NCBI GenBank assembly: GCA_037176705.1
Contig: CM073886.1
Coordinates: forward strand, 17,878,501-17,942,500
DNA from: Molossus alvarezi
Lineage: Eukaryota; Chordata; Mammalia; Chiroptera; Molossidae
Direction: 5' to 3'
Length of the DNA stretch: 64,000 nt
In this document: positions 24,126-34,897 of the stretch, piece by piece
Layout of the letters: each line of letters starts with the position of its first letter
Position numbering within the stretch: position 1 is the stretch's first letter
Position numbers and translations under genes: made by a program
Notes under the pieces: model-generated
Told to the model about the DNA's origin: nothing
The model's database searches: none
The model's input: the letters and a program-made list of their open reading frames with translations, nothing else

Positions 24126-24379
24126 TCCAGCGGACGGCAGGCTCTGTGGGCGGAAGGGGGACAGGGGGACATTGCATCCAGCTTTCTGCTCCGACCTCTG
24201 GCCTCTCTCTTGACTGTTCTCAACTCTGTGCTTCAAGCGAAGAGTCAGGGACCACGGGGTGAGTTGAGAATTGTTAGCTTTCCTGGGAGGAGGATAGAGG
24301 ACAAGGAAGTGGACATAAACATCTTTAAGGTCCAGGGGGCACCCGAGGGCTGGGGTCTGAGACAACGGCTGAAGTTCTG

Positions 24380-24510
24380 ATACAGCGAGGTGGTTAAAAG
24401 CACAGTTCTGAAACTAGACAGACTTGAGTTCAAGTCCATAACTGGCTGTGTGACCCTGGGCTGCGTGACCTTGGGCAAGGTGATGTCCTTGGTTTACTTG
24501 TCTTAGGACT
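24380..24510 (-). mobile_element. MIR fragment
   Basis: Antisense MIR: 'ggtggttaaaagcacag', 'agacagacttgagttcaag', 'ctggctgtgtgacc'. It holds a small local duplication ('gtgaccctgggctgcgtgac'). Confidence 0.75.
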
Positions 24511-24514
24511 GATT

Positions 24515-25220
24515 TTCCTTGTCTAGAGGACCGGGTGCCTACCCGTGGGTCTGTCATGCCATGTCCTAAGCCCTCACATGTGAGCTGGTATTAAGATCGT
24601 GGCTGTCATTAAGATCTCATGCGCTCAGAGCCACCCAAGGCAGGGAACCAACGTCCCCTGGGCTCTGCTATGTGCCGGGGGCCTGACGGTGACCGCACGG
24701 GCTCACATTGGTCCTGAAAGATGGGTGACCCCCTGTGAAATAGATGGCTCTGGGAGCTCACGTCGCTTTTCAGGGTCATGCAGCTCGTGGGGGGCCAGAG
24801 CTGGGAGGTGGGACTCAGTCGTGGCTCCCGGGCCGTCTTCCTCCCTCCACCAGCCCCGGGGGCTCCGGGCAGCGTCCAGGCTTCGTGGCGCCCTAAGTGC
24901 CGAGCCTGAGGTCACCTCACAGCCCAGAGTGTCCGGAAGGTCAGACAGGCCTGGCCTGCTGATTCCAGCTGCTGTCGGTGGTGCTGCCAGCAGCCTGACC
25001 TTGGCCACCATGTCTCCAGCAGAGGTCCACGCGCTCCAGCCACTGACCTCGGCCATCATGTCTCCAGCAGAGGTCCGTGCTCCAGCCGCTGGCCTGGCTT
25101 GAACTCATCCTCAGCCTTTTCACATGGCCGAGCTGGGTGGTGTAAGGAGATGGATTCCCAGTGCCCCTCTGTGATCCATTAGTACTGCCTGGAGGAGGGA
25201 GGGGAAGGGGTCTCCGTGCT
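24515..25220. other. unique GC-rich sequence, no gene seen
   Basis: GC-rich with scattered CpG (24770-24960). A plus-strand frame of 167 codons (24599-25102) covers it and carries the 48-bp duplication, but shows no recognised domain. Confidence 0.4.
24996..25089. repeat. 48-bp tandem duplication
   Basis: Copy 1 at 24996-25043 and copy 2 at 25044-25089 share 'atgtctccagcagaggtcc' and flanking bases. Copy 2 is two bases shorter. Confidence 0.95.
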
Positions 25221-25224
25221 GGTA

Positions 25225-25410
25225 TCTAGTTCAGTTTGACGAAGGCAACAGTGGCTGATGACATTCTGAGCGGACATCACAACCCCATGAGGTGCGTGGT
25301 GTCGCCTCCTCCTCTCACAGAGCAGGAAACAGAGGTTCACTGTTTTGTTCAAGGCCACCCAGCTGGCCATGACAGGCACCAGGACTCGAACCCAGGTCGC
25401 CCTGACTCTT
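25225..25410 (+). mobile_element. MIR SINE remnant
   Basis: 'acaaccccatgaggtgcgtgg', 'gagcaggaaacagaggttcac' region and 'aggactcgaacccaggtcg' follow the MIR order. Confidence 0.8.
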
Positions 25411-25774
25411 AGCCGCAATGCCCTGAGTGTCTGTGTGCAGGGACTCGGGATGCAGAGGGGGAAGGACCTAGGAGCCCAGCACTGCTGTCCTGAGCTCTTT
25501 CGGGTAGAATTGCTTTGGGATGCTGAGCTTTGGAGAACGGAATCTCCGGCCTGCTGTGGTGCTGAGCTGGGGGCTGGGGAAGGTGAGTGTGGCCGGGCCT
25601 TGCCCCGGCTCCTCTGGGCATTCAGAGCATCTGCTGCTCTTCAGGCAGCCCTGAAACTTCAAGGAGACCTGGCCAGCCAGCTTCCACACCAGAGCAGAGC
25701 TGGGAGACCAGAGTTCATGGGGCTGCTGTGCCCCCTGCAGGCCACGGGTGGCAGTGCACACCTCTGCGCTGCGA

Positions 25775-26200
25775 GCTTTTTATTTTTAATAAACATGAAA
25801 AAGAATTAAAGTATTATATACAGAAAAACAGCTAATATTAAGAGTACAGCTTGATGAGTTACCACAGAGTTGAGGCACCTCAGCCATCAGGACCCCAGTG
25901 CCATGCGCCCCCGGCTCTCACCCTCCCAGTGCTATCTGACCATCTGAACACAGGCAAATTGTGCCTGTCCTGAGCTTCGTACAAACGGAGTCCCACAATA
26001 TGCATTCTTTTGTATCTGGCTTCCTTTGCCCACAAGGAATGCATACGTATGTTCGCCAAATGATACGTACTAGAATGTTTCCAGCAGCGCTATTCATAAT
26101 AGCCCTGGATCATCGACAGTGAGTAGGTAGAAACACTGCAGTTTCTGTACAATGGAATTCTTAAAGCAATGAAAACAGATTATCAAAAACTCTAATGAGT
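25775..26200 (-). mobile_element. L1M 3' end with apparent inverted 5' part
   Basis: 25775 to about 26045 is antisense old-L1 3' UTR ('gtacagcttgatgagttacc', 'cttttgtatctggcttcc'). From about 26065 the sequence reads as sense ORF2 end ('gctattcataatagccctgg', 'gtacaatggaattcttaaag'). Opposite orientation of adjacent parts suggests a 5' inversion in an ancient insertion. Confidence 0.6.
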
Positions 26201-26443
26201 CCCCTCAGGTTTGCTCGCATGCCCGGCCTTTCAGATGTGCCCCGGAGCTGTCCCAGCGACCCTGAGCTGGGCCCTGGGGGGAACACCCTGCGCATTCTCC
26301 AACTGCCACCGCAGCCCAGCTGAAGCCAGGGTGGGGGCCAGCCCCCAGGAGAGCGCTTGTACTGTCAGCACCCAGTAGCCCAGTTGCTTGTAAGCCTAGC
26401 TGCACATTTGAATCACCACAGGGCTTTTAAAAACCAAACAACA

Positions 26444-26697
26444 GCCTTGGTCAGTTTGGCTCAGCAGTTAGAGGGCTGGCTTGTGGACTGAAGAGTCGAG
26501 ATTTTGGTTCCGCCAAGGGCACGTACCTCGGTTGCCTTTTGGTCCCCAGCCCTGGTCGAGGCTGTGCAGCAGGCAGCCAATCCATGTGTCTCTCACATCG
26601 ATCTCTCTCTCTCTCTCCGCTCCCCCTCTCTCCATCCCATTCAACCTGAAGATAAATGGAAAAATATCCTCAGGTGAAGATTAAAAATATAAAATAG
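26444..26697 (+). mobile_element. Ves-type SINE, plus strand
   Basis: Head 'gtcagtttggctcagcag', middle 'cccagccctggtcgaggctg', tail 'tatcctcaggtgaagatt'. Lies within the MER5-type element and abuts a second plus-strand SINE. Confidence 0.93.
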
Positions 26698-26938
26698 GCC
26701 AGCCAGTGTAGCTCAATGGGTGAGCATGGACCCATGCACCAGGAGGTTGCTGGTTCGATTCCCCATCAGGGCACATGCCCAGGTTGTGGGCCCGATCCCC
26801 AGTGGGGGGCATGCAGGAGGCGGTCAGTCGATACTCTCTCTCATTGATGTTTCTCTCTCTCTCTCCCTCTCCCTTCCTCTCTCTCTAAAGTCAATAAAGG
26901 AAAACAAACAAACAAACAACAAAACAACAAACACACAA
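26698..26938 (+). mobile_element. Ves-type SINE, plus strand, other subtype
   Basis: Head 'gtgtagctcaatgggtgagc', box B region 'ggttcgattccccatcag', body 'cagtggggggcatgcagg' and an A/AAC-rich tail. Directly downstream of the previous SINE; it may have landed in that SINE's A-tail. Confidence 0.93.
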
Positions 26939-27054
26939 CAAGGTCTGCATCCCATCCTCAGAGATTTGGATCTTACTGGTCTGGGATGGAGCCCAAACAC
27001 TGGTATTTTTTAAGCTTCCCTGGCGATTCTCATGTGTGATTCACTCACTTTAGA

Positions 27055-27215
27055 GTTGGGAATTGCAAAGTGTGGTCCCTGGACCAGCAGCAACAGCATC
27101 ACTGGGAGCTGGTTAGAATCGCAAATTCCCAGGGACCTGCTGACTAAGACACTCGGGGTGCAGGGCCCGGAACGGGTTGCAGTGGGCCCTCCACAGGTGC
27201 TGCTGCACACTCGGC
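27055..27215 (+). mobile_element. MER5A-type hAT element
   Basis: 'gcaaagtgtggtccctggac', 'cagcaacagcatcactggg' and 'agaatcgcaaattcccagg' match MER5A in order. Next to another MER5-type element. Confidence 0.8.
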
Positions 27216-27364
27216 AGGAGGACCCCTGATGGCCCTTCCCTCTGCGGATAAACCAAGGGTTTCCATAAGGACTTGTTGGACGAGGGGCAGCGCAAAGGTC
27301 ACGGGTAATCGTGTCTTCCAATTCTAATGAAGGTCTGTCATGCCCATCTGTTTAATTCCTACTC

Positions 27365-27880
27365 ACTTAGTACATCCTCTGCGCCAGGTCCTGCACCCTG
27401 TGCTCAGGCCCAGGTGTGACCTCAAGGAGTCTGCAGTCTAATGAGGGAAGAGAGACTGCCATAGGAAGACACAACGGGATGCTAAGCGTGCTTGGCTGGG
27501 GTGGGAAACACCAGGCAGGTCTTCTCTGAAGGACGTAATCTTACTGAGATTGGAATATGAGGAGGATTTAATTGAGTGAAAGTGGAACAAAGAACATTTA
27601 AAAAATTTTTTTTCTTTATTGATTTTAGAGAGAGAGGAAGGGAGAGAAACATCGATGAGAGAGAACATCGATTGGCTGCCTCCTGCATGCCCCCCCACTG
27701 GGGATCTGGCCCACAACCTGGGCACGTGTCCTGACTGGGAATCAAACTGGTGACCTCTGGGTGCATGGGTCAATGCTCAACCACTGAGCCACCCCAGCCG
27801 GGCAGAACAAAGAACATTTCAAGCAGAGAGAACACAGCATGTTCAGAGGTCCCAGAGCCACAGATACACACGTATGCTTT
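27365..27880 (+). mobile_element. L2-like old repeat, split by a SINE
   Basis: 'aaggagtctgcagtctaatg', 'aacaccaggcaggtcttctc' and, after the SINE, 'cagcatgttcagaggtcc' belong to one old mammalian repeat also seen at 31650 and 50440. Family name uncertain. Confidence 0.5.
27600..27804 (-). mobile_element. Ves-type SINE with 15-bp perfect TSD
   Basis: Antisense copy. The 15-base flank 'gaacaaagaacattt' is present at 27585-27599 and 27805-27819 without mismatch, so the insertion point is certain. Confidence 0.98.
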
Positions 27881-28064
27881 TTTGTTCTAATGGGGGAGCC
27901 ATTTGGGGGAACTGACTTCACCTTCTCCCACTAAGTCATCAGCCATCCAAGTGAAGTCTGCTGACTTCCAGGCAGTGACCTTTCTGGGAGGAGAAAGCAG
28001 ATCTTGATTTTCTCCATGGTTACTGTGGAATCCTATATACTTATTTCCATCCCAGAGCCGAGGT

Positions 28065-28205
28065 CAGGAACTGGTAGACTATGGTCCACATCTGATTGGC
28101 TGCCCGTTTTCGTCAAGAAAGTTCTGTTGCAATGCAGCCAGGTCCATTCATTTATATATTATCTGTGGCTGCTTTCACAGCCCAATCCCAGAGTTGAAAG
28201 ATGGG
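28065..28205 (-). mobile_element. old hAT-like repeat fragment
   Basis: 'gactatggtccacatctg', 'attggctgcccgttttcg', 'tatctgtggctgctttcac' follow a widespread mammalian DNA element. Name and strand uncertain. Confidence 0.55.
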
Positions 28206-28209
28206 TCCG

Positions 28210-29665
28210 AGACCGGGTAACTCTTTCCAGAAGTGTGCTGACTCCTAGCCTCGATGCTTCCAGAAACTCAGATCCCTACTGGCTTTCACTGCAGCCTGAG
28301 GATCTTCCCGAAGACAGACCCTCTCCGCTCTCTGTGTTGTTTCTCCTCCTGCAATACGGACTATCGCCATCTGCGGGATGATGGCTTAGAAGTAGATAGA
28401 ATGAACTCCACTCGAAGCACACGAACCTCTCGCCTCCCCTTTGCTCGTCAGCCTGGCAGAACTTCGCAGACCCGGTGCCCTTACCGCTGTCCTCCGTACT
28501 CACTGATTTACTGCAATGTGTTCCCTGCACACCCAGGCTGGGCTAATGCAATAAGAGCTGAGGGGGATGACAGGGCTGATCCGGGGAGATTGATGGACTA
28601 GCCTGGGTTTCTCCCCAACGAGACCAAACTGGGTGTTGATGCAGCAATATGTTTGCCTGCTCTGCTCATTAAAGTTTAATGTTTGAAAACTTCTCCTTCG
28701 CCTCCCTTCCGAGGTCTTCTCGAGCGTCGGAGGCAACCCCACTAGAGACTGATTAAATCTTTACTTTTTGCGCCCGGGTTTGAGGGAAGACGTTTCTGCA
28801 GCTGCAGCCAAAATATGAAATTAATCAACCTGTCTCATTCGTGACTGTCCCCAAAGCGATGGTGGAAGAGAAGAGGAAGAAAAAGGGAAGGAACTGGAGG
28901 GATTTGGGGAGGGCAGAGATGAACAGCCTTCTGGTGTTGGCTCCGTGATTCAGGAGCTGGGGCCCTTGTGCAATGACGGGGTACCCCACTCTCTTCCATT
29001 CTTGCTCTTGTGCCCTGCTGTCTGAAGACTGGCGCTCCGAAAGGAAGCTGACTCTGAACGCAACATGCTTTCTCCCCAAACCGTTCTGTGCTGTCTGGTT
29101 GGTGGACCTTGTCCTCATGGAGCACCTTGTCCCCCAGACCCAGACATTTGGAGTCCAGTCTTGCCCCGAGAACCTGCAGGATATGTGATGTTGAGCAGAC
29201 ACTTGACCTGTCTGTCAAAGGTGAGCCGTCAGACCCCGAGCTGCCCGTGTCCGGGAATGCACGAAGGAACTGAGCACTGGATGTCCCGTTGCTTTCTGGC
29301 ACAGGCACAGAATTTGGCAGTGACAAATGGCTCTGGGGCATTGGTGGATTTGGGTTGGTGCCCGGGATCTGACCGAGTCCCTGCTGTGGAGGGCCTGGGA
29401 GAGCTGCTGCAAGAAGGCTGGTCAGTGGGAAGAGGGGAACCGCAGCCGGGAGGTCCTCCAGGTGCCCCGCTGCTCCCTTAAGGTCCCTCGGAGGCAGTGT
29501 GTTCCTGGGGCCTGTGGGCCGATGGCAGAGGAGCCCATTGGCACCCACTTGGCATTCGCTGGGCACGTTTGGATTTGTGTGATGGGGTTCCTGAGCCGTA
29601 GAAATGGGGTGGAGAAACATCAAGATGGAGGGGAAACTTCCTGGTGGTCCCTTTGGAATCAAATA
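28210..29665. other. unique GC-rich sequence; 275-codon minus frame
   Basis: No interspersed repeat seen. The minus frame 28835-29662 is the longest non-repeat frame in the window. Its protein is Pro/Ser-rich with no domain, signal or membrane segment I recognise; the overlapping plus frames are about as plausible. I do not call it a gene. 28640-28830 is AT-rich and may be a conserved non-coding block. Confidence 0.35.
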
Positions 29666-29667
29666 TT

Positions 29668-29995
29668 GCCTTAGACTGTTTGGGTTGCTGTAACCAAAAT
29701 ACAGGGTCTGGGTGCCTCACACACAACAGAAATCGACTTCGCACAGTTCTGGGGGCTGGGACATTCAAGATCACGGTGCCGCGGAGTCGGTGTCTGGTGA
29801 GGATGCACGTCCTGCTGCACAGACAGGGTCTTCTCCCTGTGTCCTCGCAGGAGGAAGGGGCGAGGGAGCTCTCTGCGTCTCTTCCGTTAGTCTCTCAGCC
29901 CGCTCTGAGGGCTGTGCTCCCCTGACCTCATCACTTCCCAAGGCCCACCTTCTGCTACCGTGAATTTTGGGGGAACATAACATTCATTTCATTGG
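29668..29995 (-). mobile_element. MaLR (MLT1A-like) solo LTR
   Basis: Antisense order 'gggttgctgtaaccaaaat', 'cagttctgggggctgggac', 'tcttctccctgtgtcctcg', 'cctgacctcatcacttccc', 'gaattttgggggaac'. Confidence 0.8.
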
Positions 29996-30010
29996 GGATA
30001 TGCAAAAGCT

Positions 30011-30238
30011 TTCTTTTTTTAAATCCTCACCTGAGGATATACTTTTACTGATTTTTAAAGAGAGGAAAAGAGAGAGAGAAACATTGATGTGAGGGAGAAA
30101 CATCGATCAGCTGCCTCCCATATGCACCCCGAGCAGGGTTTGAACCTGAAACCTGGGCATGCGCCCCACTGGGGAATCAAACCCACAACCTTTTGGTGCA
30201 TGGGACGGCATTCCAATCGACTGAGTTACCTGGCCAGA
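30011..30238 (-). mobile_element. Ves-type SINE, first of a pair
   Basis: Antisense copy with 'atcctcacctgagg' tail and head 'ctgagttacctggccag'. Immediately followed by another SINE in the same orientation. Confidence 0.92.
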
Positions 30239-30421
30239 CATTTTTTTTTTTTCCCAAGGAGACTTTTTTGATTGATTTGAGAGAGAGAGGAGAGAGATCG
30301 ACTCATTCCACTTATTTATGAATTAATTGGTTGATTCTTTATGTGCCCTGCCCAGGGATCGAACCTGCAACCTTGGCCTATTGGAATGATGCTCTAACCA
30401 ACTGAGCGACCCAGCCAGGGC
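30239..30421 (-). mobile_element. Ves-type SINE, third subtype, second of a pair
   Basis: Head 'gctcagttggttagagc' (minus strand), box B region 'ggttcgatccctgggcag', and a distinct body with 'taagtggaatgagtcg'. Shorter than the other copies (about 183 bases). Confidence 0.88.
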
Positions 30422-30699
30422 TGCTACCCAATAGCTTTTGCTCATTGGGCATATGGGGTGGACCAACTGAGGAACCTTAGAGATGAAGAGGGTGTGAAGA
30501 GGGTGGGTGATTGAAAACCCCCAACAGCAACTATGGTCCTAGATCAACCTCCTCGCCATCCTTTGCTCCAAACATGCTCATCGGCTCCTGGCTCCTCTTC
30601 GGCGCCTTTGCTTATTGCTTTCCCACTCTCCCACGTCCGGCTCCTCACCCCTGGGTGTGGTCTTCCACACCCCTGTCTTTGCAAGGCCTCCCCACCTAC

Positions 30700-30912
30700 A
30701 AGGCCTCTGCTCACCCTGCATTTCGGCACCTGTGTACGTCCGTCATCTCACGTGTCACAGTCTGTCACTGTCCCCTTGACTCTTCTGTTTGCACCTGCCG
30801 GTCAGGAACAACCGTATCTGTCTCTACAGCTGGTGACCACAGCTGTAAAGACAGCAAGCACTTTACGGCAAGCACTCAGGAGATGAGTCGCTGGGAGCAG
30901 GCCATGCTTTAG
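30700..30912 (+). mobile_element. L2-like fragment
   Basis: 'caaggcctctgctcaccctgc' and 'tgtccccttgactcttctg' resemble the L2 3' region. Weak. Confidence 0.35.
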
Positions 30913-30914
30913 GG

Positions 30915-31640
30915 GAAATGGTTCTTGCTTTCAGCTCTCTGCATCGCCAGGAGATTTGGTGGCTCTCTCACATCTTTATTTGCAATTGGCCGCACCATCC
31001 CCGGGTTGTGACTCGTTTGTAGTTAGAGATCGTCTCCAATTAAAAAGTGCGTAAACCACAGCCAAAGCACGGATACGTTTCTGCTCAGTAGAAGGACCCA
31101 GATCATGGATTTTATTATTTGCCACCATTGATTGTCCATGAGTAATGATCACATTTTATCCATAACGTCTGCACTAAGTGATATTTACATCTGCAATTAT
31201 CTGGAGTAACTTTTAATGTTAAAATATATATTTTTTTTTCCGGGGGGAAGGAGGACGTGGAGCAAATGGAATTTCTTCCTTTTGCCATCTCTTTTGATGC
31301 AGACAATGCTCTTTCTCATATGAAATAATAATTTGGCAATCAGAGCCTGAAATGGTTTTTATAAATGAAGTTTGAATTGACATTTCCACCAGCTGGGATG
31401 GTAATCTTCAGCTTTCACGGGGGTTGGTGAATGTAAAGCCACTCTTGAAATTTACTTTGCTGTTATTACCTTTGAAATCTTCTGGGGATTTTTCTCAGAT
31501 AACACAGACACTTCTTCCATTCTGCTGGGTTTTCCCCTTGCTGTGGGGTTCCCGGCGAAGCTCCCCACTCTTCAGCTGGGCATTCAGGGCTTCCCACCAC
31601 CGCCGTGTTTGAATGGACTCAGAAGATGCTTGTTGAGCTT
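30915..31640. other. unique AT-rich block, candidate conserved non-coding element
   Basis: About 31000-31420 is AT-rich, repeat-free and dense in TAAT, ATTA and 'gcaattatc' cores. It also has 'gattgtccatg' (SOX-like ATTGT). Such texture is common in developmental enhancers. Conservation is not tested here. Confidence 0.4.
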
Positions 31641-31649
31641 CACCTATGC

Positions 31650-31990
31650 CCCAGGTGTTTCGGGGGCTGGGAATTCAGTGGTGACTGAGGCCGATTTCCT
31701 GCCCCCTCCCGCCCCCTGGAACTTGCAATAGGGCTGGAGAGACATAAAGAAGTGCATTTAGGCAAGAGTTTATAGATTCGGATAGTTGTCCCAAGAGAAA
31801 CGGGGATGAGACAGAAGGTTAGGGCAAGATGCTCTAGGTGGCGATGGAGGGAAACGTCTCTGGGAATGAGGTTCTGAAGACCAGCAAGGGGTGCAGCGGA
31901 GCAGGGGTGAGTGGGCAGGCGGAAGGGAGCAGAGGCCCGGAGGGCACCCAAGGTCTTGTTAAGGGGACTGGATTTTACTCTTAGAGCAGA
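31650..31990 (+). mobile_element. L2-like old repeat
   Basis: 'ctgggaattcagtggtgac', 'gaggttctgaagaccagc', 'caaggtcttgttaagggg' and 'ctggattttactcttagag' match the same family as 27365 and 50440. Confidence 0.5.
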
Positions 31991-32224
31991 GGTTGGGGAA
32001 ATTGAATCAGTGGTGGTGAGGGAGTGTTAGTGTTTCTTGTGTTTAATTTGTGCTTTTAGAGGTCACATGGGCTACTGTCAGGACAATACAGGGTTGAGAG
32101 ATTCTTTAGGAGCTGCGACTGTTCAAGCCCCAGGAGATGGCACCTGGGACCAGGCTGCTGGCAGGGGGGCTGGAGAGGGTGGGGCCACCGCGGGTCTGCT
32201 GACCAGCCTCCCAGAAGCTCTGTG

Positions 32225-32345
32225 CCGGGGGTTCTCCACGTCGGTGTGTAGGAGTCGCTCCTGGGCAGCTTGGGGAAATGCAATCTTCAGAACTCACCCT
32301 CTGGGGATTCTGGTTCATGGGGTCTTTGCTGGGGCCCAGGGGTCT
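32225..32345 (+). mobile_element. MER5-type hAT fragment
   Basis: 'gtgtgtaggagtcgctcctgg' region, 'gcagcttggggaaatgcaatc', 'ctctggggattctggttc' follow MER5A. Confidence 0.65.
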
Positions 32346-32739
32346 GACTCCTCACAGGCATCCCAGCTGCTTCTGGAGCTGGCTGCCCAGTCTGACTCTG
32401 TCCTGTCTCCTGGCATCTCTGTTGATGTTTTATCTCCTGTTCCAGACCCCGAGCCCTCTGAGGGTAGAATCGGCCGTGCTTCCTGTTTGTCCCCCCAGTC
32501 CTGGGTCCAGTGCTGTGCAGGGGGGAGATGCTCACATAGTTGTCTGACTTTGGTAGAAAATCCTGGAGGAGTGGCCAGCCTTGGTAGTGTGGTGGGGCAG
32601 CCTGCCCGGCACCGACAGCCTCTCCCTGCGCCCCCTTTGCTGGGCTCTCCCTGCCCAGGTCCCAGATTCCCTCCCCACTGGCTCCCTAATACCCACCGAT
32701 CATTCAGGCCTCGACGTAGAAGTTAACTCTTCAATGTCC

Positions 32740-32890
32740 CTTCCACTCCCACTGCAGATGGACACACAAAAGCTTAGGAGACTAGATCATTTGACCAGGG
32801 CCCCACAGGTATAAAGGGTAAGACAAAGATTTGAACCAGGGTTTCTGACTTCAAAATCCACACTCCTAGTGGCCACTCATTGCTTCGTCC
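32740..32890 (+). mobile_element. MIR fragment
   Basis: 'gatggacacacaaaagcttag', 'gatttgaaccagggtttctg' and 'atccacactcctagtggcc' follow the MIR 3' half. Confidence 0.65.
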
Positions 32891-32899
32891 CTCCATTCA

Positions 32900-34760
32900 G
32901 AAAATACCGACTGTCTGCCTGCCACACCAGGCATTCTTCGTTTGCTGTCTCCCTTAGTTCTTGTTCTGTCCTCAAACGTGCCCGAATTTGCCTGCAGGGA
33001 GACTAGGTCAGGTCTGCTCTCTCACAGTGTCAACCCTCCAGATGTCTGCAGGCAGACCCTCAGCTTCCCCTCGTTCCTTCAACTCTCGGCCCAGACGCCT
33101 CCCCAGACACACCTGCCTCAGCCAGCGTCCCCCACAGCATGGACCCCGCCTTTGGCTGCTGCAGGCCTGGTCCATCAGGGCAGAGTGGTCCTGCCTCTGA
33201 CAGTGTCGCCGCTAGTTCCATGAGCTCCCGGGATGGTAACTCATCACGCTGTTGGCTCACAGGCTTTCTGGTCCCGCTCTGTAGCTACAGGTTGCCTTAT
33301 GAGTGCAATGCTTGCTCCATTCACCCCTTAGATCCCTAAACCCCGGGGAAATGGGCTGTCAGGACAAGGAATGTGTGACTAAGAGACATTGCACCCTGGT
33401 GGTGTTTCTCCATGACCAGGCATCATCGTTTTTAATACGGTGTTTACAACAATTGTTTTCCACATTGCAGGGCCTGAAAAAATGTGGTCATCCCTTTCCT
33501 AGCCAAGCAGGCCCCAAGTTTCTAAGTCTATTAGTAGCCCAGGAACTCTGGGGTCACCTGTCCTCAAGTGGAAGGGTTGGTGAGCGGTGGAGAGGAGGTG
33601 AGGCGAGTCTGGGGTTAAGAGGGTTGTCTTGGGAGCAGATGGCTGCATTCGGACCACCGCTGGCTCTGGCTGAGGGCCTAACCCCTCAGGGCCTCAGTGT
33701 CTCACCCTAGAAGTGAAGGCAACAGTAGCATCTCCCCCCGAGCTGCTGAAACAGTAACTGAGATGGTGCACACATCTCTGATCGACCAGCCTCAGTGCGT
33801 GAGAACCTGATCACTGTGATGATTGGAGAGAAGGCAGGTAAGCAGTTCCCACACAGAGTGATCAGTGAGGTCAGCAGGGGAGGGGATGGAGGGGGCATCT
33901 CGGAGGACGGGATGAATGAGATGGTACAGAGGGCAGCCCATGTGCGCAGAGGGATCAGAATGTCCTCCGGGCAGAAGAGAAGTCTGGACACCTTCAGCCC
34001 CGTGGAGTAAAGAGCTGGTCCTCCCTGCCGCTCAGTGTCTCCCGGTGGATGGGCCACTGCAGGGGGGGCATGGAGAGAAGGCTCTGGGTATCCCTCCCCA
34101 GCCGGGCCTGAGGGACGGGGTGGAGTTGGGTGGCAGGACTTGCCCTGGTGCCCCCATCTCTCCCCTGAAGCGCCTGCTATTTCTCCAGGTCTGGCTGGAG
34201 ACCTGCCTTTTGTTGTGGCTGCTGTAGGTGGCAGCAGAAGCCTGGCAAAGCCCATCCTTCTAGGGCGGCGAGAGGGGAGAAATGTGGTCGAGACCCGTAG
34301 CCTCCAGCCCCTGTTATCTGCATGGTGGTTGGACTTGGAGCTGAGGGGCTTAGAGCAGGCAGCAGCCGAGTTACCAGAATTCTCTCCCGAGTCACGGCCT
34401 TTCTGCAGACGTCTGTGGAGACGGCACACGCTGGAGCCTCTCGCCGCCAGTCAGATCTTTATCAGGTTGGCTTCTCTCAGCTCCAGACTCCCCCTGCCTC
34501 GGGGGACCACGAGAGAGACCAGAGCGGAGAGACCAGGGCACAGATGCGGAGCCGGACGAGACCCGGAGAAACCCAGTCAGGAAGAGGTGGACTCCCCACC
34601 GCAGAGCACACGCTGAAGTTCCGCTCTTGTCCGTGATGATCGCTTCCATTGTTCCATTTAGGTGTGTCCGATGCACACACCTGTCCTGCAGTATTTCTCC
34701 TTCTCCCCTGGTGCCCAGAGCCAGGGCTTGAGCTGCTGTGAGTCAGGGACCACAGCCCAG
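32900..34760. other. unique GC-rich sequence, no gene seen
   Basis: Mostly unrecognised. A possible MIR trace lies at 33650-33740. Frames of up to 240 codons (33707-34429 minus) are GC-driven and without domain. 34240-34620 has raised CpG. Confidence 0.4.
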
Positions 34761-34769
34761 TGGCTGGGG

Positions 34770-34875
34770 GTGCAGGCTGTGGGACTGGACAGGCGGGGGA
34801 GCCTTGGAGCTGCTTGTTGCTGTGTGATTTTGGACAAGAGACAAACCTTTCTGTGCTGCGGGTTCCTCCTCGTAC
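34770..34875 (-). mobile_element. MIR fragment
   Basis: Antisense: 'gctgtgtgattttggacaag' followed by 'cctttctgtgctgcgggttcc' region. Weak. Confidence 0.45.
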
Positions 34876-34897
34876 ATCGTATCTTATTTGTGTTCTT

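Larger units (their letters stand above)
26395..27045 (+). mobile_element. MER5-type hAT element split by two SINEs
   Basis: Left piece 26395-26443 ('tgcacatttgaatcaccaca', 'gggcttttaaaaa'). Right piece from about 26942 ('cctcagagatttggatcttac', 'acactggtattttttaagc', 'ggcgattctcatgtg'). Together they give the expected element length and order. Confidence 0.75.

Noticed and set aside
32037..32726. 229-codon plus-strand open frame
   Set aside because: Crosses a MER5-type fragment and shows no recognisable protein family; typical chance frame.
33707..34429. 240-codon minus-strand open frame
   Set aside because: GC-rich DNA with equally long overlapping plus-strand frames; no domain, no splice or promoter context.
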